From an uncultured Oscillospiraceae bacterium (GTDB lineage: Bacteria > Bacillota > Clostridia > Oscillospirales > Oscillospiraceae), in the NCBI GenBank assembly GCA_934597255.1, contig CAKTQV010000002.1, positions 210,610 through 274,609 on the forward strand: a DNA stretch of 64,000 nucleotides, written 5' to 3'. Shown one piece after another: positions 26,663-34,288 of the stretch. The translations under genes were made by a program, and so were the position numbers. The notes beneath the pieces are model-generated. The model made no database searches. It had not been told where the DNA came from and saw only the letters and a list, made by a program, of their open reading frames with translations. Numbering within the stretch: position 1 is the stretch's first letter; each line of letters begins with the position of its first letter.

Positions 26663-27423
26663 CGCCGGTCACCCCCCGTTGCAAGGAGCGTGAGCGTATC
26701 GGATATTTTCTGATACAGCTGCTCGTCCGTATCCTGTCCGCGGTAAAGCTGGTGAAACACCTCGCCATCCTTGATGAACAGAACGCGGCCGGCCGTACTC
26801 GCCGCCTTGACCGAATGCGTCACCATGAGGATCGTCTGACCGCGTGCGTTGATATCCGCGAACAGCGACAGCAGCTCGTCGCTCGAGCGGGAATCCAGCG
26901 CGCCGGTCGGCTCGTCGGCCAGAATAAGCTTCGGGTCTGTGATCAGCGCGCGCGCAACGGCGCCCCGCTGCTTCTGCCCGCCAGACAGCTCATAAGGGTA
27001 TTTCTTCAAAAGCGCCGCGATGCCGAGCCGGTCTGCGATGGGCATAAGCCGCTCGCGCATCTCCTTGAAGCTTTTCCCGGCCAGAACGAGCGGCAGATAA
27101 ATATTGTCCTCCAGCGTAAACGTATCCAGCAGGTTGAACTCCTGAAATACAAAGCCCAGATTGTCCCGCCGGAACGCGGCGGCGTCCGCCTCCCGGATCG
27201 CCGAAAGATCCTTTCCGTCCAGCAACACGCTGCCCGCCGTGGCCTTATCCAGCGCGGCCAGGATATTCAGAAGCGTCGTCTTGCCGGAGCCGGATTCACC
27301 CATGATGGCGACATATTCGCCCTGTTCCACCGTAAAGCTGACGTTTTTCAGCGCTTCCACCCGGTTCGTCCCAAAACGGGTGGCGTATACCTTCTTCAAT
27401 TCTCTGACTTCCAGAATACTCAT
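26659..27423 (-). CDS. BceA-like ABC transporter ATPase
   Basis: A 254-residue ATPase: Walker [14 protein letters not shown]-loop VFQEFNLLD, signature [15 protein letters not shown], Walker [13 protein letters not shown] and switch His in MVTHS. It belongs to the MacB/BceA class that pairs with FtsX permeases. It sits 4 bases after the lipoprotein gene and is coupled to the permease. Confidence 0.93.
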   Translation of the reverse strand: MSILEVRELKKVYATRFGTNRVEALKNVSFTVEQGEYVAIMGESGSGKTTLLNILAALDKATAGSVLLDGKDLSAIREADAAAFRRDNLGFVFQEFNLLDTFTLEDNIYLPLVLAGKSFKEMRERLMPIADRLGIAALLKKYPYELSGGQKQRGAVARALITDPKLILADEPTGALDSRSSDELLSLFADINARGQTILMVTHSVKAASTAGRVLFIKDGEVFHQLYRGQDTDEQLYQKISDTLTLLATGGDRR

Positions 27424-27427
27424 TGCT

Positions 27428-27952
27428 TCAATTCTCCTTTGTCTGTGTGTCCGTGATCGTGAGCGCCGCGCTCCCCTTCAGCTTCTCGCCTTCCAGAACA
27501 AAATAGCCGCTGCCTTTCGGCACGTCGATCTCGCCGGAATATTCGCCGCTTCCGTCCAGCAGCACGATCGGCTCGTCAAAACCGCAGCGCCACAGCAGCC
27601 GCGCGCTTCCTTCCTCCACATCGAACCGGCATGTCACGGTCACGCGCTCTCCGGCTTCCCTGCGGATGCCTGTTCCGCCAAAAATCGTTTCCGTGCCGCT
27701 GAAACCGTCGTAGCGGACGGCATAGCTGCCCACATATCCGTCGGCCCCGAAGCTCCGGCTGCCCTTCAGCTCGCCGTCGCCCGTCAACGCCAGCTCTCCG
27801 GCCGCGGAAACAAAGCCGTTCCATCGCTCCAGCACGCTGTCAACATCGATCTGGTCCGCCCGCGAGCATCCGCCGAAGCGGAAGATCGAAAAAACGATCG
27901 CCGCCAGAATACCAAGCTTCAGCAATCGGCGGGGAATACTGAGAAAATGCAT
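27428..27952 (-). CDS. Exported accessory protein of the Bce module, unknown
   Basis: A 174-residue protein with an N-terminal hydrophobic segment (about 10-28) ending FRFGGCSRA, an imperfect lipobox, and a beta-rich outer domain (VTCRFDVEEGSARLLWRCG; YFVLEG). I recognise no family. AAGGAGCG lies 7 bases before the ATG at 27952. It is placed between the two-component genes and the transporter genes, downstream of a BceR-type operator, so it is probably induced with the transporter and may bind the same peptide. Confidence 0.7.
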   Translation of the reverse strand: MHFLSIPRRLLKLGILAAIVFSIFRFGGCSRADQIDVDSVLERWNGFVSAAGELALTGDGELKGSRSFGADGYVGSYAVRYDGFSGTETIFGGTGIRREAGERVTVTCRFDVEEGSARLLWRCGFDEPIVLLDGSGEYSGEIDVPKGSGYFVLEGEKLKGSAALTITDTQTKEN

Positions 27953-28044
27953 TTTTTCGCGCTCCTTTGTTCCGATCTGTACAAAGGATAGCAAAGCGGG
28001 AAATGGATCGCCATCGAATCGGCTTACATTTCCCGCTCCTTTTC

Positions 28045-28058
28045 TTACATTTTTGTAA
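28045..28058 (-). promoter_or_regulatory. BceR-like operator
   Basis: TTACA-N4-TGTAA, an exact fit to the binding motif recalled for BceR-like regulators of Firmicutes (TnACA-N4-TGTAA). It lies 93 bases before the exported-protein gene that leads the transporter genes, with only a weak -10 (TATCCT) and no good -35 downstream, as expected for an activated promoter. Confidence 0.7.
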
Positions 28059-28061
28059 GAT

Positions 28062-29054
28062 TCATTCCGTTTTCAGCGCAGACTGCGTCAGATCCAGACA
28101 TACCGTCGTTCCCTGCCCCGGCATTGACCGGGCCGTGATCCCGACGCCCAGCGCGCGGCATATCCGCCGGCACAGATAAAGGCCTATGCCGCTTGCGCGG
28201 CCGTCGAGCCGCCCGTTTATCCCGGTATAGCCCTTTTCAAAAATACGCGGCATATCCTCCGGCGCAATGCCGATGCCGTCGTCCGCGACGCACAGCGTTT
28301 TCGGCTCCTCCAGATATATACACACCGTCCCGCCGTCGTGCGAGTATTTCAGCGCGTTGGACAAAAGCTGCTCTATCACAAAGCCCAGCCATTTTTCATC
28401 CGTGACTACCGTCCCTTCGAGCGCCTCATACACGAGCCGGATGCGCCGGGCGATAAATTGCGGGGCAAAGCGGCGGACAGCGGGCCGGACGACCGCGTCG
28501 ATGCCGTGCGTGCGGAACACATAGTCGCTCGACGAGGAATCAAGGCGCAGATAGGCCATCACCATATCCGCGTACTGCTCGATCCGCAGCAGTTCCCCGG
28601 ACAGATTGCGGCCAAGCTCCGAGTCCTCTGTCTGAAGATACAGCCGCATGGCGGCGATGGGCGTTTTGATCTGATGGGCCCAGGTGCCGTAGTAATCCAT
28701 CATCTCGTCCATGCGCCGCACCGAGGCGGCGGCCAGCGCCTTGTTCTCCTCCCGCAGCGCCGCCACGATCGCCTGATAGTCCGCCTCGGTCACATTTTCC
28801 GCCGCCGGCAGCGTCCCGATCTCATCGCAGGTCAGCCCGACGAGATGACGGAGCTGTTCGTGCTTTTTCCGCACACGGATAAAATCAAGCAGCATCACGG
28901 CGGTGCCCGTCAGAAAGAAAAGCCCCGCCGGATACAGCACAGCCGCCAGCGGCAGCCGGTAAAGATAGAAGCATACGGCAAAAATAACGACGAACAGCGC
29001 CAGCAGCCCCAGATAACGCCGCCGCTTCCATATATACTGCCCCAGAAACCTCAT
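28062..29054 (-). CDS. BceS-like intramembrane-sensing histidine kinase
   Basis: A 330-residue kinase with two close membrane helices (about 14-30 and 36-55) and almost no extracellular loop, typical of BceS. The phospho-acceptor is His in THE WAHQIKTPIAAM region (about residue 127); N-box LLSNALKYSHDG, G1 ADDGIGIAPEDM and G2 RASGIGLYLCRRI follow. Such kinases take their signal from the ABC transporter rather than the ligand. ATGA overlap with the response regulator. Confidence 0.93.
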   Translation of the reverse strand: MRFLGQYIWKRRRYLGLLALFVVIFAVCFYLYRLPLAAVLYPAGLFFLTGTAVMLLDFIRVRKKHEQLRHLVGLTCDEIGTLPAAENVTEADYQAIVAALREENKALAAASVRRMDEMMDYYGTWAHQIKTPIAAMRLYLQTEDSELGRNLSGELLRIEQYADMVMAYLRLDSSSSDYVFRTHGIDAVVRPAVRRFAPQFIARRIRLVYEALEGTVVTDEKWLGFVIEQLLSNALKYSHDGGTVCIYLEEPKTLCVADDGIGIAPEDMPRIFEKGYTGINGRLDGRASGIGLYLCRRICRALGVGITARSMPGQGTTVCLDLTQSALKTE

Positions 29055-29743
29055 TCGCCCTCCTGCCCGACGATATAGCCGGCGCCGAACCGCGTAACGA
29101 TGAAATCCTCCAGCCCCGCCGTGCCGAGTTTTTTCCGCAGGCGGTTCACGTTCACCGTCAGCGTGTTTTCATCCACATAGCTGTCCGTCTGCCACAGGCG
29201 TTCCATCAGCCTTTCCCGGCTGACGACCCGTCCCTTGTTCTCCATCAGACACAGGAGGATGCGGTATTCGTTTTTGGTCAGCGTCAGCCGTTCGCCCCGG
29301 TACAGAAGCGATTGCTCCCCCGTGTCCAGAATCGCCTCCCCGCAGGTCAGCGTTGGGGCCGCGGCCGCAAAATCATAGCTGCGGCGCAGCAGCGCCTGTA
29401 TCTTGGCCATAAGCACCTGGCCGTCAAACGGCTTGGCAATAAAATCGTCCGCGCCCATGTTCATGGCCATAACGATGTTCATGCTGTCGGAGGCCGAGGA
29501 AATGAAGATGATCGGCGTGCGCCCTCTCTGCCGTATCTCCCGGCACCAATGGTAGCCGTCGTAAAAAGGAAGCTTGATGTCCAGAAGCACAATGTGCGGC
29601 TCAAAGTGGTCAAAATCCTCCATCACGCTGCGGAAATCCGTCGGAATGCACACCGAAAAGTCCCAGGCCTCCGCCTGCGAGCGCACCGCCGCGGCAATGC
29701 CGGGGTCGTCCTCCACCAACAGAAGCTTATACACGCCTTCCAC
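29051..29743 (-). CDS. BceR-like OmpR-family response regulator
   Basis: A 230-residue regulator: receiver domain with LLVEDDPG acidic pocket, phospho-acceptor Asp in VLLDIKLPFYDG, Lys in FIAKPFDG; C-terminal winged helix with ENTLTVNVNRLRKKL. It follows a strong promoter and GGAGGGGGC. Two in-frame GTG codons are possible starts, at 29743 (4 bases from GGAGG) and 29734 (13 bases); the first is chosen. An ATG at 29764 is excluded because it overlaps the -10. Confidence 0.92.
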   Translation of the reverse strand: MEGVYKLLLVEDDPGIAAAVRSQAEAWDFSVCIPTDFRSVMEDFDHFEPHIVLLDIKLPFYDGYHWCREIRQRGRTPIIFISSASDSMNIVMAMNMGADDFIAKPFDGQVLMAKIQALLRRSYDFAAAAPTLTCGEAILDTGEQSLLYRGERLTLTKNEYRILLCLMENKGRVVSRERLMERLWQTDSYVDENTLTVNVNRLRKKLGTAGLEDFIVTRFGAGYIVGQEGE

Positions 29744-29762
29744 GCCCCCTCCGTTTTTTCTC

Positions 29763-29791
29763 ATTATAATCATTGCCCCCGCCTCTGGCAA
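29763..29791 (-). promoter_or_regulatory. Promoter of the bceRS-like genes
   Basis: Minus strand TTGCCA (-35), 17-base spacer, TATAAT (perfect -10), about 20 bases before the response regulator start. It lies just left of the prophage remnant. Confidence 0.7.
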
Positions 29792-29819
29792 GATAAAGAC
29801 GCCGCATTTCACCCCTGCA

Positions 29820-29951
29820 CCAGCCGCAGCGCTCAAGCGCCGCCTGAAGCGCCACGCCGATCTTACCGCACTGAATAGCCTCGGTCGTGTTCCCGTAAGC
29901 GTACAGATTCCGTGTCTGATTGCTTGGAGAAATAAAAATCTTCTTCGCCAT
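29820..29951 (-). pseudogene. Phage N-acetylmuramoyl-L-alanine amidase, 5' fragment
   Basis: MAKKIFISPSNQTRNLYAYG and TTEAIQCGKIGVALQAALER, with AAGGAGCAATATAAAC in front, is the usual N-terminus of clostridial phage Amidase_3 endolysins. After about 43 residues (near 29820) the resemblance stops and the frame runs into the bceR promoter region; the zinc ligands beyond the first strand are missing. It marks the left end of the remnant. Confidence 0.7.
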
Positions 29952-29970
29952 GTTTATATTGCTCCTTTTG

Positions 29971-30186
29971 TTACTGTTCGGTTTCTTCTTTGCATTCCGG
30001 CAGACCGGCAAGGGATGTGAGCAGCGACAGCACACCGGCCACACCGGCAACAGACGCTATGCGCATCCAATCAAGATCAGTAAACCCAACCGCGCCCGTT
30101 CCGATCAGCGCAACCGCCGTCTGTGCAACTGTCTTGACAGCTCTTACAGCCGCCGCCTTGATCCACTCTTTCCAACATCTTTTCAT
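29971..30186 (-). CDS. Phage holin
   Basis: A 71-residue protein with two hydrophobic segments (about 18-36 and 40-62): AVKTVAQTAVALIGTGAVGF and IASVAGVAGVLSLLTSLAGL. This matches the small r1t-type holin family that opens the membrane for endolysin. It lies directly before the amidase fragment, as in intact lysis cassettes. With no functional endolysin it probably has no lytic role now. Confidence 0.8.
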   Translation of the reverse strand: MKRCWKEWIKAAAVRAVKTVAQTAVALIGTGAVGFTDLDWMRIASVAGVAGVLSLLTSLAGLPECKEETEQ

Positions 30187-30223
30187 GGTTTTTACCGCCT
30201 TTCTTTACTTGATTTTTGGCATG

Positions 30224-30253
30224 AAAAAAGGGCTTGCGATTCCGCAAACCCTT
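30224..30253 (-). terminator. Terminator upstream of the holin
   Basis: Stem AAGGG-C-TTGCG with CGCAA-A-CCCTT around a 4-base loop; TTTTTTC follows on the minus strand. Confidence 0.7.
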
Positions 30254-30300
30254 GATACCACTATGTTTTTTAACTTTCTTACAACTTGCTGATCGGCATA

Positions 30301-30326
30301 GAAAAAGCACCCTTTTCAGGATGCTT
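30301..30326 (-). terminator. Terminator after the YjcQ gene
   Basis: A 7-bp stem (30306-30312 with 30319-30325) then TTTTTC on the minus strand, 28 bases after the YjcQ stop. Confidence 0.65.
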
Positions 30327-30353
30327 ACATAATGTTGAACGGTACTATTTCTT

Positions 30354-30674
30354 TTATCTCTTTGAGATAGTGAAACGCCTTTTTATCGAACTGTTTTCAC
30401 AAAGATACTCAATGCCTTTCGGCGTTATCATACAATCATTTATTCTTGCAATGTAAGGCACTCTTTGACCATCAAGCGGAACGAAATCAACGCCATCTAT
30501 ATACCCCTCTGCTGATAGATTGTAAATGATATACGACCAATAGCGTTCGTTCACTTGTAACAATCGGCTGTCCGGCATTAGCATTTTAGGATCAATTTCA
30601 TTTCCGTTTTTTAGGTTCTGATACAAATATGACAATATTTGATATGCAATTACATAATAATCATTTTTGGCCAT
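30354..30674 (-). CDS. YjcQ family protein, phage-derived
   Basis: A 106-residue protein with the YjcQ winged-helix pattern: VIAYQILSYLYQNLKNG, SYIIYNLSAEGYIDGV and ITPKGIEYLCENSSI. YjcQ proteins occur in phages and mobile regions of Firmicutes; the role is unknown, perhaps regulatory. It is AT-rich compared with the surrounding chromosome. Confidence 0.8.
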   Translation of the reverse strand: MAKNDYYVIAYQILSYLYQNLKNGNEIDPKMLMPDSRLLQVNERYWSYIIYNLSAEGYIDGVDFVPLDGQRVPYIARINDCMITPKGIEYLCENSSIKRRFTISKR

Positions 30675-30716
30675 TTAAACACCTCACAAAAAGCCCCGCA
30701 CATTTTGCACGATGCT

Positions 30717-30875
30717 TTATTCTTCGATTATCTCAAATTGTTCAGGTGGAAAAAGATAATCCTCATCAAGTTCTGTCATGATTCTAAACCAACCCTTTTC
30801 GACGGACATGACATCATAGACCTTGCCTTTTTCAAAAGCAAGAGTGTCCGCTTTGCCTATATATTTAACTTTCAT
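30717..30875 (-). CDS. Small phage-associated protein, 52 residues
   Basis: MKVKYIGKADTLAFEKGKVY, ending DEDYLFPPEQFEIIEE. It is an SH3-barrel-like small protein pattern often seen next to phage head genes. AAAGGTGG lies 8 bases before the ATG, and the start overlaps the minor head stop by 4 bases (ATGA), so it is a real coupled gene despite its size. It may serve the C-terminal domain of its neighbour. Confidence 0.7.
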   Translation of the reverse strand: MKVKYIGKADTLAFEKGKVYDVMSVEKGWFRIMTELDEDYLFPPEQFEIIEE

Positions 30876-31915
30876 TCGTCTAACCACCTTTTAACAAAAA
30901 AGTCATGTTTGCCTAGGCCTTCACACTGTGACCAGTGAACTTCAGCCTGTCTATCACCGTCAGACGTTGCCAACCATCCACAGCCTTTCACGTGCTGCCA
31001 GTCCTCAACATTTCCACCGTGCTTATTTGCGTATTTATAAGCATTTCTGTATTCAACAGCAGACCCTTTCCCCGCAAAGACTTCAACGTTTTGAATTCTA
31101 GTTCCTTCAACAAATTCAAACATTTCACCCGTTGATAAATCCATGACCTCATAGTTTTTAGCCTTTGCACCAAGACTTCTTCCAATCTGAATTTTGGAAG
31201 ATTGCATCTTAGCACTTTCATTGGCCGATTGCAAGTACTTTTTTCGGTAATCCTCAAAATTCTTCGTCTTATCAAGCCCGAAGTATTCAGCACGTTCTTT
31301 CAAGGTCTGAAGCTCTGATTCATCCAGCGCCCAGCGCGCCCTTGTGTCCGACGTACAGCGGCAATTGACCACTTCGGCGGCGCTGCCAGACGGATCACCC
31401 GGAAACATAAGCCCGTTTGAAAACTTTTCTTCAAGCTCTCTTATCTCGCCGTCAACGTGCCTGTGTGAATCGCGTGTTCTGCCGTCAAGCGCCGCGTCCC
31501 ACTGTTTCAGCACATCCGCGCCCTTGGCCTTTGCCGCTTGCTGTGCATCCCGTGTTGACGTCTGCTGTATTCTATGCCCCTCCGTCCGCACTATTGTCTT
31601 GGAGCGCGACAACGGCGCTTTTGATACATTGCTGATGTTCCGGGCAATATCCCGGTATGGCAAGCTTGAGGCAATGCCCCGGCTGATCTCCTGCGTGATA
31701 GTTTTCTTCAGCTTGGCCACATCCACGCCCAGCGCGTTGTAAAGGCCATTGCTGACCTTGCTGTCTGTCAGAATTGCCTTGACTGCTGACGCCTGATTTA
31801 TCGGCGATATAACCGGTATGCCCTGCTTGGCTATATCGTACATGGTGCCGATATAGCCGGTTTCATAACAGCTATTCAGATACTTGTCAATCGTGGCATA
31901 ATTGTCACCGTGCAT
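30872..31915 (-). pseudogene. Phage minor head protein (SPP1 gp7/Mu F type), N-terminus missing
   Basis: The frame is open from about 31980 but has no ribosome site; the first ATG (31915) is inside the domain. The remaining part matches phage minor head proteins: DKYLNSCYETGYIGTMYD, IVRTEGHRIQQTS, QWDAALDGRTRDSHRHVDGE and FPGDPSGSAAEVVNCRC. About 200 N-terminal residues are lost. After a linker (about 210-235), a C-terminal domain ends AEVHWSQCEGLGKHDFFVKR; such add-on domains on phage head proteins are often toxin-like, but I do not recognise this one. Confidence 0.8.
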
Positions 31916-31960
31916 CTTGTCGAGAATGCCGCTGACCTGTCCTTGCAGCGCCGCTTTTAC

Positions 31961-31989
31961 TTGACAGGCGGTCGGCTGTCGCCTATCCT
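31961..31989 (+). promoter_or_regulatory. Promoter giving a leaderless transcript
   Basis: TTGACA (perfect -35), 17-base spacer, TATCCT (-10). The A of the next gene's ATG (31996) is 7 bases after the -10, and no ribosome site is present. Confidence 0.5.
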
Positions 31990-31995
31990 GAACGC

Positions 31996-32757
31996 ATGAA
32001 CCGATTTATTGCATCTGCATCTATTATATTAACGGCCTTCGCTTTCTGTCTTCTGGCCGTCTGCTCCAACCCCGCATCCGACGGCATTTCAACGCCGGCG
32101 CCGACCTGGGAGCTGCTTCCGACACGCACGCCGGCACCGACGGAAGCGCCGCCGGCGGCCGCGGCAGACCTGTCCGCTCCGCTGTTTTCACTCTCGCTCT
32201 CGGAATTCATCGAGCGCTTCAATGCCTGTTATCGTCGGGATCATGGCCTCGCTCTGCTGCGTCCGGCCGACGAGTGGGTCGAGCTTACGCCGCAGAACGG
32301 GCTGCGCCTGTTTCGCTTTCAAAGCGATCCCTCGCTCAGCGCCGATCCGGCGATCCTGATCTGGAGCGTCGGCGGGGACGCGCCCATGGAGCGTCTGTGC
32401 CTTGATTTTTCCGATCACGGCTATACGAACGAAAATCGCATCTTCTATGAAAAGCTCTGCCGCTGCGCCTTCCTGTGCGCCGGATTTGACCAGGAGACGG
32501 CCGGCAGGCTGTTTGACACACTCTTTTCTCTGGCCAATAACGAGACCTATGCCGGCGGCGATTACGACGCGCCGCCCATCCGCACGCTCTGCCACAACGG
32601 CGAGCTCGGGCTGTATCCCTGGTACAGCGGTGGCGTCGTCCACATCGACATGATCCCGGTCGACGAAGCGCTGCTGGATTCGCTGGCGGAGAGCGGCACA
32701 GAGCTGCTCAGCCTCAAGGCGGAGGAGGGCGAAGTCCTTTCTTCTGCCCGGCCCTGA
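31996..32757 (+). CDS. Secreted or lipid-anchored protein of unknown function
   Basis: A 253-residue protein with a signal peptide (1-24, LLAVCSN, a non-standard lipobox) and a Pro/Thr/Ala-rich linker (about 28-58), then a globular domain with no recognised motif. No ribosome site precedes the ATG, and the promoter is directly upstream. The gene abuts the prophage remnant, so its original upstream region may have been replaced. Confidence 0.75.
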   Translation: MNRFIASASIILTAFAFCLLAVCSNPASDGISTPAPTWELLPTRTPAPTEAPPAAAADLSAPLFSLSLSEFIERFNACYRRDHGLALLRPADEWVELTPQNGLRLFRFQSDPSLSADPAILIWSVGGDAPMERLCLDFSDHGYTNENRIFYEKLCRCAFLCAGFDQETAGRLFDTLFSLANNETYAGGDYDAPPIRTLCHNGELGLYPWYSGGVVHIDMIPVDEALLDSLAESGTELLSLKAEEGEVLSSARP

Positions 32758-32759
32758 CA

Positions 32760-32793
32760 AAAAACCGCCCCGTCCGGCATCCGGACGGGGCGG
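32760..32793. terminator. Terminator between convergent genes
   Basis: A 13-bp GC-rich stem (32765-32777 with 32781-32793). The minus strand continues with TTTTTTG, ending ribU; it may also serve the plus-strand gene. Confidence 0.85.
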
Positions 32794-32822
32794 CAGGATA
32801 TGGCTTCAGGGCAGCGAGCCGT

Positions 32823-33392
32823 TCAGGCTGCGTTCGCGGCTTCTTTCTTCTCCCGGTGCAGAATCGGCGACACCCGCTTGTACACCAGGAAGGTAACGAC
32901 GCCGTTCACGATCGCCTTGCCGAAATTGAACAGCAGGATGTACGGCATGAGCGACAGGACCGTTCCGACCGTCTGGGCGTTGACGGCGCCAAGCATGAAA
33001 TACGGCGTGACGACCAGATTGGCGCCGAACATGACCGCCGCCATAGCCAGCGAGCCGGCGCCGATCGCGGCGGCCGCCGTCTTCTTGCTTTTGCGGCGGG
33101 CATAAATGGCCGCAGATACGAGCGTATAAGTTCCGGTGGCCAGAACATGCATGATGATGCCGTATATCCCGCTGTGGGCGCTGACGGTAAGCCCCTGGAT
33201 CAGCGAGGCGATCAGCGTCACGGCCAGACCGGCCGCCGGGCCGAAAGCAAAGCCGCAGATCAGGATGGGGATATCCGCCGGATCGTATTCCAGAAACGAG
33301 ATCGGCGCCGGCATGGGGATGTGAATGATCGCTACAAGCACAACGGACAATGCGGCCAGGACCGCCATAGATGTGATTTTTCTTGTGTTCAT
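32823..33392 (-). CDS. ribU: Riboflavin ECF transporter S component RibU
   Basis: A 189-residue membrane protein with about six helices. FLEYDPADIPILICGFAFG is the RibU hallmark for flavin binding. It works with the shared ECF energizing module (EcfA, EcfA', EcfT), not in this window. AGGAGGTTTCCG precedes the ATG at 33392; six further open codons upstream are excluded. An FMN riboswitch and terminator lie directly upstream. Confidence 0.93.
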   Translation of the reverse strand: MNTRKITSMAVLAALSVVLVAIIHIPMPAPISFLEYDPADIPILICGFAFGPAAGLAVTLIASLIQGLTVSAHSGIYGIIMHVLATGTYTLVSAAIYARRKSKKTAAAAIGAGSLAMAAVMFGANLVVTPYFMLGAVNAQTVGTVLSLMPYILLFNFGKAIVNGVVTFLVYKRVSPILHREKKEAANAA

Positions 33393-33411
33393 CGGAAACC
33401 TCCTGTACAAT

Positions 33412-33440
33412 AAAAAAGCACCCGGACATACTCCGGGCGC
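33412..33440 (-). terminator. Riboswitch-controlled terminator before ribU
   Basis: Stem GC(G)CCCGGA with TCCGGGTGC, then TTTTTTA on the minus strand, between the FMN aptamer and the ribU ribosome site. Confidence 0.8.
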
Positions 33441-33465
33441 AGCGTAAAAACAAACGGCACAAGCC

Positions 33466-33574
33466 GCCGCCTTCTTCCATCCAGACTGTCACTGTCGGCG
33501 CCGTAGTTTCAACGGCTCAGCGCTCTCGCGCTCGCGGGCTTTACCGCCGGTGGGGACTTTCACCCCGCCCTGAA
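33466..33574 (-). promoter_or_regulatory. FMN riboswitch (RFN element)
   Basis: Read on the minus strand: GGGCGGGGTGAAAGTCCCC, ACCGGCGGTAAAGCCCGCGA, then CCGACAGTGACAGTCTGGAT and GGAAGAAGG. These are the conserved RFN blocks in order. With the terminator at 33412-33440 it should stop ribU transcription when FMN is plentiful. Confidence 0.96.
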
Positions 33575-33583
33575 GACATGCTC

Positions 33584-33611
33584 ATTATACCACAGTGCCC
33601 GCCAAAATCAA
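33584..33611 (-). promoter_or_regulatory. Promoter of the FMN riboswitch-ribU transcript
   Basis: Minus strand TTGATT, 16-base spacer, TATAAT with a TG extension (TGGTATAAT). Confidence 0.65.
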
Positions 33612-33651
33612 TATCGCGGCGCAAAAAAATTTTGGAATGGAGCCTCCTTCT

Positions 33652-34152
33652 ATGGGATCGACCATCAACAGCTGCTGCTTCACCGGCCATCGCGCGGAAA
33701 AGCTCCCCTGGGGCTACAACGAAAACGATCCGCGCTGCAAAGCGCTCAAGCGCCGGCTGGCGGACGTTCTTCTCTCGCTGTACGAAAGCGGCTGCCGGCA
33801 CTTCATCTGCGGGATGGCGACCGGCTGCGACCTGTATTTCGGCGAGGCGGCCGCCGCGCTGCGCGCCGAAAAGCCCGGCGTTACGCTTGAAGCCGCCATT
33901 CCCTTCGACGGTCAGGCAGACCGCTGGGACGCCGCGAGCCGGAAACGCTATTTCCGCCTGGCGGAGGAATGCGACACGCGTACCGTGCTGCACCATGATT
34001 ACACGCCTGACTGCATGATGGACCGGAACCGCTACATGGTCGATCACGCGGATGTGCTCGTCGCCGTGTACGGCGGGGACGCCGGCGGAACGCGCAGCAC
34101 GATGCTGTACGCCATGCGCCAGGGAAAGCAGATCATCGAGCTCGAGCCGTAA
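33652..34152 (+). CDS. SLOG family protein (YpsA/DUF1273-like)
   Basis: A 166-residue Rossmann-like protein. CCFTGHRAEKLPWG at the N-terminus and FICGMATGCDLYFGEAA are the SLOG/YpsA signatures for nucleotide-ligand binding; the C-terminal VYGGDAGGTRSTMLYAMRQG also fits. The start at 33652 follows TGGAG by 9 bases; an ATG 15 bases earlier overlaps that site. Function unknown; related proteins affect cell division in Bacillus. Confidence 0.87.
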   Translation: MGSTINSCCFTGHRAEKLPWGYNENDPRCKALKRRLADVLLSLYESGCRHFICGMATGCDLYFGEAAAALRAEKPGVTLEAAIPFDGQADRWDAASRKRYFRLAEECDTRTVLHHDYTPDCMMDRNRYMVDHADVLVAVYGGDAGGTRSTMLYAMRQGKQIIELEP

Positions 34153-34197
34153 TTTACGCGGCGCTTCACAGTTCTATAAATACATACAAAATATTGA

Positions 34198-34226
34198 TTG
34201 AAATTTACCTCTCTTAGTGCTATATT
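34198..34226 (+). promoter_or_regulatory. Promoter of the sugar ABC operon
   Basis: TTGAAA, 17-base spacer, TATATT, about 63 bases before the first gene, whose ribosome site is GAGGTGATCTC. Confidence 0.65.
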
Positions 34227-34288
34227 TACATTGACTACGGCCGTTTTTTCCAGCGGCACATTCTTGTTAGAAACAGCGAGGTGATCTC

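Larger units (their letters stand above)
29820..31960 (-). mobile_element. Collapsed prophage remnant
   Basis: Five minus-strand phage genes lie between unrelated chromosomal genes: a minor head protein lacking its N-terminus, a 52-residue protein, YjcQ, holin and the first 43 codons of an amidase. Head and lysis genes are normally separated by the tail genes, so a large internal deletion is implied. Base composition is visibly poorer in GC than on either side. End points are inferred from where homology-like sequence stops; no flanking repeat was found. Confidence 0.75.

Noticed and set aside
29727..29822. Extension of the amidase fragment towards bceR
   Set aside because: The frame stays open by chance; the sequence no longer resembles an amidase and contains the bceRS promoter.
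30872..31915. Intact phage head gene starting at ATG 31915
   Set aside because: There is no ribosome site, the frame stays open and phage-like upstream, and the normal N-terminal domain is absent.
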